A stretch of 64,000 nt of DNA from CAYPKW01 sp964411425 (GCA_964411425.1 CAYPKW010000003.1:1-64000), one strand, 5' to 3'; shown: positions 25,382-34,793, numbered from the stretch's first letter. The notes: generated by a model from the letters alone, not told the origin. Numbers and translations: made by a program.

Positions 25382-25966
25382 ATGACGACCGTATCTGGGA
25401 CGCAACCGACGCTGATCGGCGCCCTGTGGCCGTCCGGCGCCGTGACGCCGGCCGTGCGCTGGGCGGTGCTGATGTTGCTCGGCAGCGCCTTCACCGCCGT
25501 CTCGGCGCAGATCGCGGTGCCGCTCGAGCCGGTGCCGATCACCATGCAGACCTTCGCCGTGCTCGTCATCGGCATGGCCTATGGCTGGCGGCTGGGGGCG
25601 GCGACGCTGGCGCTCTACCTGGCGGAGGGCGCCGTAGGATTCCCGGTGTTCGCCGAGTTCAAGAGCGGGCTGCCGGTGCTGTTCGGCAATACCGGGGGCT
25701 ATCTGTTCGGCTTCGTGCTGGCGGCGGGGATCGTGGGCTGGCTCGCCGAGCGCGGCTGGGACCGGAACATCGCACTCACCGCCCTTGCCATGCTGATCGG
25801 CAACGTGGCGCTCTATGTGCCGGGACTGGCGGTGCTGGCCGGGTTCATCGGCTTCGACCCCGCGATCACCTACGGGCTCGTGCCGTTCCTGCTGGGCGAC
25901 GCCTTGAAGCTGGCGCTGGCCGCCTTGCTGCTGCCGCTCGCCTGGAAACTGGTCGGACGCCCGTAG
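25382..25966 (+). CDS. bioY: Biotin transporter BioY
   Basis: The 194-residue membrane S-component has the BioY signature QIAVPLEPVPITMQTFAVLVIG and GGYLFGFVLAAGIVGWLAERGW, with about six helices. It binds biotin in the membrane alone or with an EcfAT energy module; bioM and bioN are not adjacent. GGGGGGAGATCTCC before ATG 25382 gives a strong ribosome binding site. It lies 122 bp upstream of an operon encoding a biotin-dependent carboxylase, so local cofactor supply is a plausible role. No clear BioR operator was seen. Confidence 0.92.
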   Translation: MTTVSGTQPTLIGALWPSGAVTPAVRWAVLMLLGSAFTAVSAQIAVPLEPVPITMQTFAVLVIGMAYGWRLGAATLALYLAEGAVGFPVFAEFKSGLPVLFGNTGGYLFGFVLAAGIVGWLAERGWDRNIALTALAMLIGNVALYVPGLAVLAGFIGFDPAITYGLVPFLLGDALKLALAALLLPLAWKLVGRP

Positions 25967-26088
25967 CTGCGAGCAGCCGGCGCGCCGCCGTTTCCGAATT
26001 TACATTGGCCGGCGTTTTCGCCAACATGAGGGGTTGGCGGGGGCGGCGGCTCGCCGCCTCGGACGGACGGCAAACAGGGAGAAAACGG

Positions 26089-27171
26089 ATGGCAATGACG
26101 ATCATGCGGGCGGGGTTGCTGGCGGCGGGCGCTTTCGTTGTCGCGTCGGCGGCGGCCTACGCCGAGGAGAAGGCGTGGTATCCCTACCCGGTCGAGGTAT
26201 GGGACCCGCCGTTCGACATGGCGAGCCCGCGCACGAGCGTGGACTACGTCCCACTGGAGAAGGCGGAGAAGAAGTGGGACATCTGCGTGTCCTTCCCGCA
26301 CATGAAGGACGCGTATTGGATGGCGGTGGACTACGGCGTGGTCGCCGAATCGCAGCGTCTCGGCGTCAAGATGACGCTGGTCGAGGCGGGCGGCTACACC
26401 AACCTCAGCAAGCAGATCTCGCAGATCGAGGACTGCGTCGCGGCGGGCGCCCAGGCGGTGGTGATCGGGGCGATCTCGTACGACGGCCTCAACCAAATGA
26501 TCTCCGAGATCAGGGCCAAGGGCATCCCGGTCATCGACGTCATCAACGGCATCTCCTCGCCGGAGCTCTCGGCCAAGTCCCTCGTCTCCTTCGGCGAGAT
26601 GGGCTCCATGGCGGGGCAGTACATCGCCAAGCTGCATCCGAAGGGCAGCGGCGCGGTGAAAGTCGCGTGGTTCCCCGGCCCGCCCGGCGCCGGCTGGGTA
26701 GAGGCCGGCAATCAGGGCTTCGTCGACGCGGTCAAGGACAGCGACATCGAGATCGTCGATACCAAGTACGGCGACACCGGCAAGGAGGTGCAGTTGAAGC
26801 TGGTCGAGGACGTCCTCGAGGCGAACCCCGACATCGACTACATCGTGGGCACGTCGCCGACGACCGAGGCCGCGGTCCAAGCGCTGCGCGACCGGGGCCT
26901 GTCCGACAAGGTCAAGGTGCTGTGCTACTACTTCACGCCCGGCGTGTACGACAACATCAAGAAGGGCAACGTGGTGGCGGCGCCAACCGATTCGGCGGTG
27001 ATCCAGGGCCGCGTCGCCATCGACCAGGCGGTGCGCATCCTGGAAGGCAAGGATTACCTGAAGCATGTCGGTCCGGCCTTGTACGTGATCGACAAGTCCA
27101 ACATCGACACGTTCGACTATCCTGGCTCGCTGGCGCCCGCGGACTTCCAGCCGACGTTCAACGTCGACTGA
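26089..27171 (+). CDS. TorT-like periplasmic substrate-binding protein (type I fold)
   Basis: The 360-residue protein has a signal peptide (AGLLAAGAFVVASAAAYAEE). Its type I periplasmic binding fold is like ribose-binding or TorT proteins: WDICVSFPHMKDAYWMAVDYGVVAES, VVIGAISYDGLN, PVIDVINGISS and TDSAVIQGRVAIDQAVRIL. The nearest named group is TorT, but here it precedes RbsA- and RbsC-like genes, so it is the ligand receptor of an ABC importer. The ligand is unknown; the linked dehydrogenase and carboxylase suggest a sugar-, polyol- or lactam-like compound. The upstream 122 bp hold no other gene. Confidence 0.85.
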   Translation: MAMTIMRAGLLAAGAFVVASAAAYAEEKAWYPYPVEVWDPPFDMASPRTSVDYVPLEKAEKKWDICVSFPHMKDAYWMAVDYGVVAESQRLGVKMTLVEAGGYTNLSKQISQIEDCVAAGAQAVVIGAISYDGLNQMISEIRAKGIPVIDVINGISSPELSAKSLVSFGEMGSMAGQYIAKLHPKGSGAVKVAWFPGPPGAGWVEAGNQGFVDAVKDSDIEIVDTKYGDTGKEVQLKLVEDVLEANPDIDYIVGTSPTTEAAVQALRDRGLSDKVKVLCYYFTPGVYDNIKKGNVVAAPTDSAVIQGRVAIDQAVRILEGKDYLKHVGPALYVIDKSNIDTFDYPGSLAPADFQPTFNVD

Positions 27172-27206
27172 ACCCGCGCGGCACCGTCGCGAGGGAGAAC
27201 GGCGTA

Positions 27207-28733
27207 ATGAGCGGGGGCGAGACTTCCGGCGCGGTCTCGCCCCTGCTTCGCCTGCAGAAGGTCTCCAAGCACTTCCCTGGGGTGGTCGCCCTCGACAACG
27301 TCGACTTCGACCTCCAGGCGGGCGAGGTGCACGTGCTGTTCGGCGAGAACGGCGCCGGCAAGTCGACGCTGATCTCGCTGGTGGCCGGCGCCCACAAGCC
27401 GTCGAGCGGGCAAATCTACTTCCGCGGCGAGCCGGTCCACCTCGACTCCGTCCATCAGGCGCGCGAGCTCGGCGTCAGCGCGGTGTTCCAGGAGTTCTCC
27501 CTGGTGCCGCAGCTCACCGTCGAGGAGAACCTGTTTCTCGGCGCCGAGTCGATGCGGGGCCCGTTCCTCGACAAGGGCGACATGGCGGCGCGCGCCAAGG
27601 AAATCCTCCACCGCCTGGGGTTCCCCTTGAGGGTCGGCACGCGGGTCGCCTACCTGTCGCGGGCCGAGCAGCAGATGGTCGAGATCACCAAGGCGTTTCG
27701 CTCGCAGCCGTCGGTCCTGATCTTCGACGAACCCACCGCCTCGCTCACCGAACGCGAGACCGAGCGCCTGTTCGCCCTCATCGAGCAGGCGAAGGCCGCG
27801 GGCGTGGGCATCATTTACATCACCCATCGCATGAACGAGATCAAGCGCATCGCCGACCGCATCACGGTGCTGCGCGACGGGCGCTATATCGCGACCCTCG
27901 AAGTGGCGGAGGCCTCGGATACGCGCCTCGTCGAACTCATGACCGGGCGTGTCATCACCCAGATCTTCCCGAAGATCCTATACCGGCCCGGCGCGGTGGT
28001 GCTCGCGATCGAGAACCTCACCACCGCCAGCGGAAGCGTCCGCGGGGTGTCCATGAACGTGCGCGCGGGCGAGATCGTCGGGCTGGCCGGCCTCGTCGGC
28101 TCCGGCAAGTCGGAAGCCGGGCGCGCCTGCTTCGGCATCGAGCCGGTGCTCCGCGGCACCGTCATCTTCGACGGCACGGAGGTGACCGGGTTCGGCCCGC
28201 GAGCGATGCTCGACCGCGGCTTCTTCTACCTGCCGCCCGACCGGCGCGAGGAAGGGCTGGTGACGGTACGCAACGTGCGCGAGAACATCGCGCTGCCGTC
28301 GCTGGCGCTGGCTAAGTTTTCCGGCGCCCTGTTCCTCAAGCGCGGCAACGAGCGCGCCGAGGCCCAGTCGCTGGCCCAACGGCTTAACCTGCATCCCGCC
28401 AACGTCGAGCGTGACGTGGCGCACTTCTCCGGCGGCAACCAGCAGAAGGTCCTGCTCGCCAAGGCGCTGGCGCGCGAGGTCAAGCTGTTCGTGTTCGACG
28501 AGCCGACGGTGGGCGTCGACGTGGGCACCCGCGTCGCCATTTACGAATTCATCCGCGACCTGTGCGAGGCGGGCGCGGCGGTCCTTCTCATCTCCTCCGA
28601 CCTGCCGGAGATCCTGCATCTCACCAATCGCGCCTACGTCATGTACCGGGGCGTGCTCCGGGCCGAGCTCGTGGGCAAGGACATCACCGAGGACCGGGTC
28701 TTGAGCCACTTCTTCGAAAGGGAGGCCGCGTGA
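27207..28733 (+). CDS. Sugar-type ABC importer ATPase with two nucleotide-binding domains
   Basis: The 508-residue RbsA/MglA-type protein has NBD1 with Walker A GENGAGKST, signature LSRAEQQMVEI and Walker B VLIFDEPTASLT. NBD2 has an intact Walker A-like GLVGSGKSEAGR, signature FSGGNQQKVLLAKAL and KLFVFDEPTVGVDVG. The NBD1 signature is LSRAEQQ rather than LSVAQQQ, still within the family range. It starts at ATG 27207, 35 bp after the binding protein stop, and overlaps the permease start by one base. Confidence 0.93.
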   Translation: MSGGETSGAVSPLLRLQKVSKHFPGVVALDNVDFDLQAGEVHVLFGENGAGKSTLISLVAGAHKPSSGQIYFRGEPVHLDSVHQARELGVSAVFQEFSLVPQLTVEENLFLGAESMRGPFLDKGDMAARAKEILHRLGFPLRVGTRVAYLSRAEQQMVEITKAFRSQPSVLIFDEPTASLTERETERLFALIEQAKAAGVGIIYITHRMNEIKRIADRITVLRDGRYIATLEVAEASDTRLVELMTGRVITQIFPKILYRPGAVVLAIENLTTASGSVRGVSMNVRAGEIVGLAGLVGSGKSEAGRACFGIEPVLRGTVIFDGTEVTGFGPRAMLDRGFFYLPPDRREEGLVTVRNVRENIALPSLALAKFSGALFLKRGNERAEAQSLAQRLNLHPANVERDVAHFSGGNQQKVLLAKALAREVKLFVFDEPTVGVDVGTRVAIYEFIRDLCEAGAAVLLISSDLPEILHLTNRAYVMYRGVLRAELVGKDITEDRVLSHFFEREAA

Positions 28734-29758
28734 TGGCGGCGGCACCGGAAGACCGGCGCACGTCGGCCGGCGCCGTCCGGTGGCTGCAATACGCCTTCGT
28801 ACGCCTGGGCGTGTTGCCGCTGCTGCTGGCGATCGCCGTGGTCGTGTTCGCCCTCATGTCCGACCGGTTCCTCGCGGCGAGCAACCTGTTCAGCGTCGCC
28901 CGCCAGGCGACGTATCTGACGATGGTGGCGATGGGCCAGATGCTGGCGCTGTTGACCGGCGGCTTCGATCTCTCGGTCGGCACCATACTCGCGGTCACCT
29001 CCGTGACCGGCGCCATGGCGATGTCCGCGGCTTACGCGGCCGATCCCAACGCCGTGGTCCTCGCCATCGCCGTGGGCATGATCGCGGGCGTCGCGGCCGG
29101 GTCGCTGATCGGCGTCGCCAACGGCATCGGCGTCGCGGTGTTCGGCGTGTCGCCCTTCATGATGACGCTCGGCATGGCCTCGATCGGATTCGGCATCGCC
29201 CTCTATCTCACCGGCGGCGTGCCGGTGTACGGGATGCCCGGCGAGTTCGGCAGCACCTTCGGCTTCGGCTATTGGTTCGGCGTGCCGGCGCCCATTTACG
29301 TGACCCTCGCCCTCGTGCTGGTCATGTACGTGGTCCTCAACTGGACGCGGATGGGGCGCTACTTCTACGCCATCGGCGGCAATCTCAAGGCCTCCGCGCT
29401 GTCCGGCATCAGCACGCGGTTATACCTGTTCATGGCCTATGCGCTGTGCGGGGCGCTGACCGCCATTTCCGGCATCATGCTGACGGCGCGGCTCGAGACC
29501 GGGGAGGCCAACATCGGGCGCGACATGCCGCTCGAATCGATCGCCGCCTGCGTCATCGGCGGCGTCAGCTTGCGCGGCGGAACCGGGCGGCTCGGCAACG
29601 TCGTGCTCGGCGCCATCTTCATCAGCCTGGTGCAGAACGGCATGAACCTCGCCCGGATCGAGTCCTACCTGCAGATCGTGGTGATCGGAATCGTGCTGAT
29701 CGTCGCCGTGGTCGCGGACCACCTCCGGCAGAGGATGCTCGCCAGCCTCAGGGATTAG
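28733..29758 (+). CDS. Sugar-type ABC importer permease (RbsC-like)
   Basis: The 341-residue protein has about eight to ten membrane helices and the BPD_transp_2 hallmarks: GQMLALLTGGFDLSVGTILAVTSV, then GRYFYAIGGNLKASALSGI and the C-terminal CVIGGVSLRGGTGRLGNVVLGAI. It forms the channel of the importer with the ATPase before it (TGATG overlap) and the TorT-like receptor. The Gfo/Idh gene starts three bases after its stop. Confidence 0.92.
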   Translation: MAAAPEDRRTSAGAVRWLQYAFVRLGVLPLLLAIAVVVFALMSDRFLAASNLFSVARQATYLTMVAMGQMLALLTGGFDLSVGTILAVTSVTGAMAMSAAYAADPNAVVLAIAVGMIAGVAAGSLIGVANGIGVAVFGVSPFMMTLGMASIGFGIALYLTGGVPVYGMPGEFGSTFGFGYWFGVPAPIYVTLALVLVMYVVLNWTRMGRYFYAIGGNLKASALSGISTRLYLFMAYALCGALTAISGIMLTARLETGEANIGRDMPLESIAACVIGGVSLRGGTGRLGNVVLGAIFISLVQNGMNLARIESYLQIVVIGIVLIVAVVADHLRQRMLASLRD

Positions 29759-29761
29759 AGC

Positions 29762-30754
29762 ATGTTGCGCGCCGCATCGATAGGTCTCGGCTGGTGGTCG
29801 GACGAATTGGCCGGGGCGGTGCAGGGCAAGTCGGACGCATTGCGGATCGTCGCCTGCTATTCGCGCTCGGCGGCCAAGCGCGCGCTGTTCGCCAAGAAGT
29901 TCGCCACCGCGACGCACGATTCCCTGGACGCGCTGTTGGCCGACAAAAGCATCGACGCGGTCATCCTGACGACGCCCCATTCGCAGCACGCCGATCACGT
30001 CATGGCGGCGGCGGCGGCCGGCAAGCACGTCTTCGTCGAGAAGCCGTTCACGCTGACTGCGGCCTCGGGGCAGGCGGCGGCGGCGGCCTGCGCCCGGGCG
30101 GGGGTCGTGCTCGCCGTGGGCCACAACCGGCGGTTCGCGCCGGCGGCGCGGCGCCTCAAGCAAATGGCGGCCGACGGCGGCTTCGGCACCGTGCTGCACG
30201 CCGAGGCCAACTTCTCGCTGCCCGGCGCGCTCGCCTACACGCCCGACCGCTGGCGGGCCAACCGCAGCGAGAGCCCCGGCGGCGCGATCGCAGCACTCGG
30301 CATCCACATGATCGACCTCATGCACTGGCTCCTGGGGCCGATCGTGCGCGTTTCGGCCCAGGCGGCGCGGCGCGCGGTCTCGGTCGATATCGACGACACC
30401 ACCTCCGCCCTGTTCGTCTTCGCCTCGGGCGCCACGGGCTATCTCGGCACCCTGTTCGCCTGCCCGCGCACGAACTATCTCAATATCTACGGTACCAAGG
30501 CGAACGCGCTCGCGGGCGTGGACGACAACCGGCTGGAGGTGCAGCCCGCGACCGGACCGGCGGTGCCCGAGCGGCTCATGCCGGTGGACACGCTCAAGGC
30601 GGAGCTCGAGGAGTTCGCCCTCGCCTGCGCCGGCCGCGCCAGCTTCACGGTGCGCCCGGAGGAGGCGATCCACGCCGTGGCGGTGATGGAGGCCATGGTG
30701 GCCTCGGCCGCGGCCGGAGCGCCGGTCGTGCCGTGGGGCGTCAAGGCAAGTTAG
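29762..30754 (+). CDS. Gfo/Idh/MocA family oxidoreductase
   Basis: The 330-residue NAD(P)-dependent dehydrogenase has an N-terminal Rossmann-like ASIGLGWWSDELAG, the family motif GKHVFVEKPFTL near residue 95, and the C-terminal alpha/beta domain starting GHNRRFAPAARRLK. The catalytic His region GIHMIDLMHWLLG is present. The first glycine motif is slightly degenerate (GLGWWS rather than GxGxxG). It probably oxidises a sugar, inositol or related ring compound imported by the preceding ABC system. It starts 3 bp after the permease and 11 bp before pxpA. Confidence 0.9.
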   Translation: MLRAASIGLGWWSDELAGAVQGKSDALRIVACYSRSAAKRALFAKKFATATHDSLDALLADKSIDAVILTTPHSQHADHVMAAAAAGKHVFVEKPFTLTAASGQAAAAACARAGVVLAVGHNRRFAPAARRLKQMAADGGFGTVLHAEANFSLPGALAYTPDRWRANRSESPGGAIAALGIHMIDLMHWLLGPIVRVSAQAARRAVSVDIDDTTSALFVFASGATGYLGTLFACPRTNYLNIYGTKANALAGVDDNRLEVQPATGPAVPERLMPVDTLKAELEEFALACAGRASFTVRPEEAIHAVAVMEAMVASAAAGAPVVPWGVKAS

Positions 30755-30765
30755 GGAGGACAGTC

Positions 30766-31491
30766 ATGGGTCTCGCGATCAATTGCGACATGGGCGAGGG
30801 CTTCGGCCTCTACAAGTGCGGCGACGACGCCGGCATCATGCCGTACATCACGCTGGCCAACGTCGCCTGCGGGTTTCACGCCTCCGATCCGGTGGTGATG
30901 CGCAACACGGTGCGGCTCGCCAAGCGGCACGGGGTCAAGGTCGGAGCGCACCCCTCGCTGCCCGACCTGCAGGGCTTCGGCCGGCGCGAGATGAAGATGG
31001 AACCGGAGGAGATCACCGCCGGCATCATCTACCAGGTAGGCGCGCTCAAGGGCTTCCTCGACGCCGAGGGCATGGCCCTCAACCACGTCAAGCCGCACGG
31101 CGCGCTGTACGGCATGGCCGCGCGCGACGAGGCGGTAGCGAACGCCGTCGCCGACGCCGCCAAGGTGTTCGGCGTGCCCCTCATGGGCATGGCGCGCACC
31201 AAGCACGAGGAGGTGTACTTGAGGCGCGGCATCGGGTTCCTCGCCGAGTTCTACGTCGACCTCGACTACGACGAGAGCGGCCGGCTCATCATTACCCGGG
31301 AGCACGCCGCGGTGGACCCGAAGGCGGCGGCGGAGCGCACGCTGCGGGCGATCCGCGAGGGCAAGGTGCGCTCGCTGCAGGGCACCGACATTCCGATGCG
31401 CGCCGATTGCATCTGCGTGCACTCCGACACGCCCGGCGCGGTCGCGGTCGCCAAGGCGGTGCGCGAGGCGATCAAGGAATATCTGGCGTAG
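30766..31491 (+). CDS. pxpA: LamB/YcsF family protein, 5-oxoprolinase subunit A
   Basis: The 241-residue protein opens with the family hallmark INCDMGEGFGLYKCGDDAGIMPYITLANVACGFHASDP. It also has VGAHPSLPDLQGFGRREM, NHVKPHGALYGM and the C-terminal ICVHSDTPGAV. With PxpB and PxpC the family performs ATP-dependent opening of 5-oxoproline. The start follows a strong GGGAGGA site. In this genome it is separated from pxpB and pxpC by accC and two insertions, yet all are on the same strand, so a single ancestral operon is likely. Confidence 0.92.
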   Translation: MGLAINCDMGEGFGLYKCGDDAGIMPYITLANVACGFHASDPVVMRNTVRLAKRHGVKVGAHPSLPDLQGFGRREMKMEPEEITAGIIYQVGALKGFLDAEGMALNHVKPHGALYGMAARDEAVANAVADAAKVFGVPLMGMARTKHEEVYLRRGIGFLAEFYVDLDYDESGRLIITREHAAVDPKAAAERTLRAIREGKVRSLQGTDIPMRADCICVHSDTPGAVAVAKAVREAIKEYLA

Positions 31492-31509
31492 TGGGCGTGG
31501 GAAGGTAAT

Positions 31510-31605
31510 CGAGGAAATCGGGACCAGACTAGAATTAATTCCGCGAGATAATTCTACTCCGACCCCGATTCTGACCCCGATTCCTCCCGATTCCTCCAAC
31601 CGGCG
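31510..31605. repeat. REP-like intergenic repeat
   Basis: The segment holds the related strings AATCGGGACCAGACTAGAATTAATTC, in direct and inverted pieces, and GACCCCGATTC repeated at about 31562 and 31574. I recall similar GGGGTC-rich elements near REP-associated transposases. It is AT-richer than the flanks and lies directly upstream of the HNH gene, suggesting the insertion entered with it. Confidence 0.45.
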
Positions 31606-31651
31606 GCCTTTTCCACTTGGAACGTCGAGGAGCCAGCGTTAAAATGCGCTT

Positions 31652-32038
31652 ATGACCACGACTGTCTCACGTCTCCCCCGCAGTCAAGGCGTAGCGCGCC
31701 GTGTCTTGAACGAGCACTACCCCTTCAAATGCTGCGCGGTATGCGGCTTACAGATTGCGACCTGCCTGACGGTCGCTCATTTGGATCACAACGCGGCGAA
31801 TAACGCGCCTGACAATCTCGCCCGACTATGCCAAACGCACCATTGGATGTATGACGCTGGGCTCTATCCAATCGAGGCTATCAAGCTTCTACAAGAGCAC
31901 TGGCAGGCCATTAGGGGAGTTGCCGACCATAAGCGCCGGATGAAGGATGCCGGGACGAAAGCCGCTCTGACTCGCAAACGCAGGGCCGCAGGACGCAAGG
32001 CATCAGAAACACGCCGAAGGAACATCATGGCGCCATAG
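31652..32038 (+). CDS. Small HNH-like zinc protein, probably acquired
   Basis: The 128-residue protein has a CxxC pair (Cys28, Cys31), then HLDH (43-46), NAPDNLARLC and HH (63-64), the spacing of a minimal HNH nuclease with a structural zinc. The C-terminal third is strongly basic (RKRRAAGRKASETRRR), as expected for DNA or RNA binding. Base composition is clearly lower in GC than its neighbours. It sits between pxpA and accC, which normally adjoin, with a REP-like repeat upstream. It could be a homing-type endonuclease or a degenerate mobile-element passenger. Confidence 0.7.
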   Translation: MTTTVSRLPRSQGVARRVLNEHYPFKCCAVCGLQIATCLTVAHLDHNAANNAPDNLARLCQTHHWMYDAGLYPIEAIKLLQEHWQAIRGVADHKRRMKDAGTKAALTRKRRAAGRKASETRRRNIMAP

Positions 32039-32070
32039 ATTGTCATGGGTGTGGCAAGTATTTTATCGCC

Positions 32071-33435
32071 TTGAGGAAGGTGCTCATCGCCAACCGGGGC
32101 GAGATCGCCTGCCGGGTGATCCGCAGCTGCCGGTCGCTGGGCTTGGCCACGGCGGCCGTGTTCTCGGACGCCGATCGGCAGGCACTGCACGTGGCCCTGG
32201 CCGACGAGGCGCACGGCATCGGGCCGGCGCCGGCCCGCCAGAGCTATCTGGTCGCCGACCGCCTGCTCGAGGCGGCCAAGGCGGCGGGCGCCGACGCCGT
32301 GCATCCGGGCTACGGGTTCCTCGCCGAGAACGCCCTCTTCGCGCGCGCGGTCATGGCCGCGGGCCTGGCGTGGATCGGCCCCGACCCCGAGACCATCGAG
32401 GACATGGGCGACAAGGAGCGCGCGCGGCTGCTCGCCAAGTCCGCCGGCATCCCGATCCTGCCCGGAAGCGCGCGCTTCCGCATGGGCGAGCGGGCCGGCC
32501 TCGACGAGGCGGCGCGCGAGGTGGGCTTCCCGCTGCTGGTGAAGGCGTCGGCCGGGGGCGGCGGCATCGGCATGCGCCGGGTGGACGAGCCCGGCGACCT
32601 TGCCAAGGTGGTGGAAGCGACCCAGACGCTGGCCGAGAGGTCGTTCGGCGACGGCGCGATCTACCTGGAGCGGCTGGTGGTGAAGGCGCGGCACGTGGAA
32701 ATCCAGGTGTTCGGCTTCGGCGACGGCCGCGCCGTGCACATGTTCGAGCGCGAATGCTCGATCCAGCGCCGGTTCCAGAAAATCATCGAGGAGAGCCCGG
32801 CGCCTGGCTTGCCCGAGGCGACGCGCCGCGCCATGGCCGAGGCGGCCGTGGCGCTGTGCCGCCAAGAACGCTATCGCGGCGCCGGCACCGTCGAGTTCGT
32901 GCTCGACGCCGACAGCGGCCGCCACTACTTCCTCGAAATGAACACCCGGATACAGGTGGAGCACCCGGTGACGGAGATGAACACCGGCCTCGATCTGGTG
33001 GGGCTGCAGATAAGGCTCGCCCGCGGCGACGATCTCACCGGCCTGACGCAAAGTGCCGTGCGCGCCCGCGGGCACGCCATCGAGGCGCGCGTCTATGCCG
33101 AGAACCCGGCCAGGAATTTCCTGCCGTCGCCCGGGCCGCTCAAGGAGTTTCGCTTGCCAGCGGCGGCGCCGGACGTGAGAATCGACACCGGGGTGCGCCA
33201 GGGGGACCAGATCACGTTCCATTACGATCCGATGATCGCCAAGGCGATCTGCCACGGCGCCGATCGTGCCGAGACCATCGACCGGCTGCGGCGGGCGCTC
33301 GGCGCCATCGCGGTCGAGGGGGTGGCGACCAACGTGCCCTTCCTCGTCCGCGTGCTGGACCATCCGGCGTTTCGGCGGGGCGACGTGTCAACGGGCTTCG
33401 TCGCGCTGCACGAGGCGGAGCTGTTGGGGAGTTGA
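32071..33435 (+). CDS. accC: Biotin carboxylase subunit
   Basis: The 454-residue protein is a complete biotin carboxylase. It has N-terminal KVLIANRGEIACRVIRS, the ATP-grasp glycine loop KASAGGGGIGMRRV, HVEIQVFGFGDG, ERECSIQRRFQKIIEE and the catalytic FLEMNTRIQVEHPVTEMNTGLDLV. It uses ATP and bicarbonate to carboxylate the biotin carrier encoded at 40702. The start is TTG at 32071 with no recognisable Shine-Dalgarno sequence; the HNH insertion ends only 32 bp upstream and may have removed the native one. Linked pxpA/B/C suggests a urea-carboxylase-like or lactam substrate rather than acetyl-CoA. Confidence 0.92.
   Translation: MRKVLIANRGEIACRVIRSCRSLGLATAAVFSDADRQALHVALADEAHGIGPAPARQSYLVADRLLEAAKAAGADAVHPGYGFLAENALFARAVMAAGLAWIGPDPETIEDMGDKERARLLAKSAGIPILPGSARFRMGERAGLDEAAREVGFPLLVKASAGGGGIGMRRVDEPGDLAKVVEATQTLAERSFGDGAIYLERLVVKARHVEIQVFGFGDGRAVHMFERECSIQRRFQKIIEESPAPGLPEATRRAMAEAAVALCRQERYRGAGTVEFVLDADSGRHYFLEMNTRIQVEHPVTEMNTGLDLVGLQIRLARGDDLTGLTQSAVRARGHAIEARVYAENPARNFLPSPGPLKEFRLPAAAPDVRIDTGVRQGDQITFHYDPMIAKAICHGADRAETIDRLRRALGAIAVEGVATNVPFLVRVLDHPAFRRGDVSTGFVALHEAELLGS
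33136..33208 (+). repeat. 73-bp perfect repeat, copy inside accC
   Basis: These 73 bases of accC coding sequence recur without mismatch at 38589-38661, immediately upstream of the pxpB start. This is the parental copy because it lies within an intact gene. It ends in GGGGGACC, which also begins a 12-bp string present just after accC (33446-33457) and just before pxpB (38654-38665). Confidence 0.95.
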
Positions 33436-33523
33436 GTTCGATTTCGGGGGACCGGCGCGGCATCTTCGCCCTCGACGCCGGCGTCAAGGGCCTGCCGGAC
33501 GGCGAATTCGCGGGGTGACCTGA

Positions 33524-34657
33524 CTACCGGTCGCCGCGTCGCTCGAACGCCGCCGCCGCGCGATTCACGGCGTCCCTGTTCAGCTCGAATCCCAGGCCTG
33601 GCAGGTCCGAGACCGGCAGCGACCCGCCGACGGTCGTGAGATCCGGCTTGGCGACGAGGTCTTCCCGCAGCAGCTGCCACATGATCTGATTGCCGTCGTC
33701 GATGTTGGGGATCGTGGCCGCCACCTGGTTGGCGGCCGAGGTCGTGATTCCGCTCTCGAACACGCCGTGAAGACAGACGCGGATGCCAGCCGCCTCGGCG
33801 ATGGCCGCGGCCTTGCGGAACCGTACCACGCCGCAGGTCTCGTGCAGCCCCAGCGTGATGACGTCGCAGGCGCCGGCGACGCAGGCCTGATAGACGTCCT
33901 GCGGCGCATAGACGCTCTGGTCGGCGGCGATGGGAATGCCGACCGTCCGGCGCAGCGCCGCCAAGTTCGTCGCCCCGCCGGCACCGGCGATCGGCTGCTC
34001 GATGAACTCGATGTCATAAGGCGCGAGCCGCGCGAACATGAGCCGCGCCGTCATCAGGTCCCAGACCTCGTTGGCGTCGAGCCGCAACCGCGCCTGGCCG
34101 ATCGCGGCGCGGACGGCGCGGACGATCTCGAGGTCGAGGTCGTTGCCGCGGCCGACCTTGACGTAGATGACGGAGTGGCCCTGGCGGACCAGTTCGCGCG
34201 CATGCGCCGCCAGTTCGGCCGGCGAGTCGCCTTGGACGAAGCCGAAATAGCCGATGCGCTCATGCAGCTTGCCGCCGAGCAACCGGTGCAGTGGCTGGCC
34301 GGCGGTCTTGCCGATCACGTCCCACAGCGCAATTTCGATGCCGGTCATGGCCTGCGCGAAATAGCGCGGCGCGCTGCCGATGCCCTGGGCGTTGAAGCCG
34401 CTGCGGTAGAACTCGCCGATCAGCCGATTGCCGTCGTAGATGGACTGCCCGCGGAAGTTCGGGATGGCCGTATGCAGAATCGACAGCACGGGCGCGACGG
34501 TCGGGCTGGCGGTCGATTCGCCGATGCCGACGATGCCGCCGTCGGTCTCGATCTCGATCAGGATGATCTTGGCGCCCTCGTTCACGCCCTGCGCCCAGTG
34601 GTAGGGCTGCTTGAAGGCGCAGAACAGCGGGGTCGTCCGAATTTTCGTGATTATCAC
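33524..34657 (-). CDS. Enolase-superfamily enzyme (mandelate racemase / muconate lactonizing type)
   Basis: The protein is 377 residues from GTG 34657, which has GGAGG eight bases upstream. It shows a capping domain, then a barrel with metal ligands in RLDANEVWD, FIEQPI and ADQSVY, and the late HGVFESGITTSAAN. The catalytic lysine motif reads YVKVG, so the first Lys of the usual KxK is replaced by Tyr; the second remains. This favours a one-base dehydratase or cycloisomerase-like reaction. It sits downstream of ridA on the minus strand inside the block that separates accC from pxpB. Confidence 0.87.
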   Translation of the reverse strand: MIITKIRTTPLFCAFKQPYHWAQGVNEGAKIILIEIETDGGIVGIGESTASPTVAPVLSILHTAIPNFRGQSIYDGNRLIGEFYRSGFNAQGIGSAPRYFAQAMTGIEIALWDVIGKTAGQPLHRLLGGKLHERIGYFGFVQGDSPAELAAHARELVRQGHSVIYVKVGRGNDLDLEIVRAVRAAIGQARLRLDANEVWDLMTARLMFARLAPYDIEFIEQPIAGAGGATNLAALRRTVGIPIAADQSVYAPQDVYQACVAGACDVITLGLHETCGVVRFRKAAAIAEAAGIRVCLHGVFESGITTSAANQVAATIPNIDDGNQIMWQLLREDLVAKPDLTTVGGSLPVSDLPGLGFELNRDAVNRAAAAFERRGDR

Positions 34658-34793
34658 GGGGAGCGCCTCCGTATCGTCGATCGGAAAATCCTCACCACTT
34701 AAGCACGGAGTACACGAAGCCGTCGAATAATCCAGACCTCGTAAGCTCGGTGGCAATGTGGCGCATTCACAGCGGTGCCGCGGCCAGCGCCCG

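Noticed and set aside
33458..33520. Plus-strand frame after accC reading IFALDAGVKGLPDGEFAG
   Set aside because: It looks protein-like and may be a gene-end remnant at the left edge of the inserted block, but there is no start and no recognisable family.
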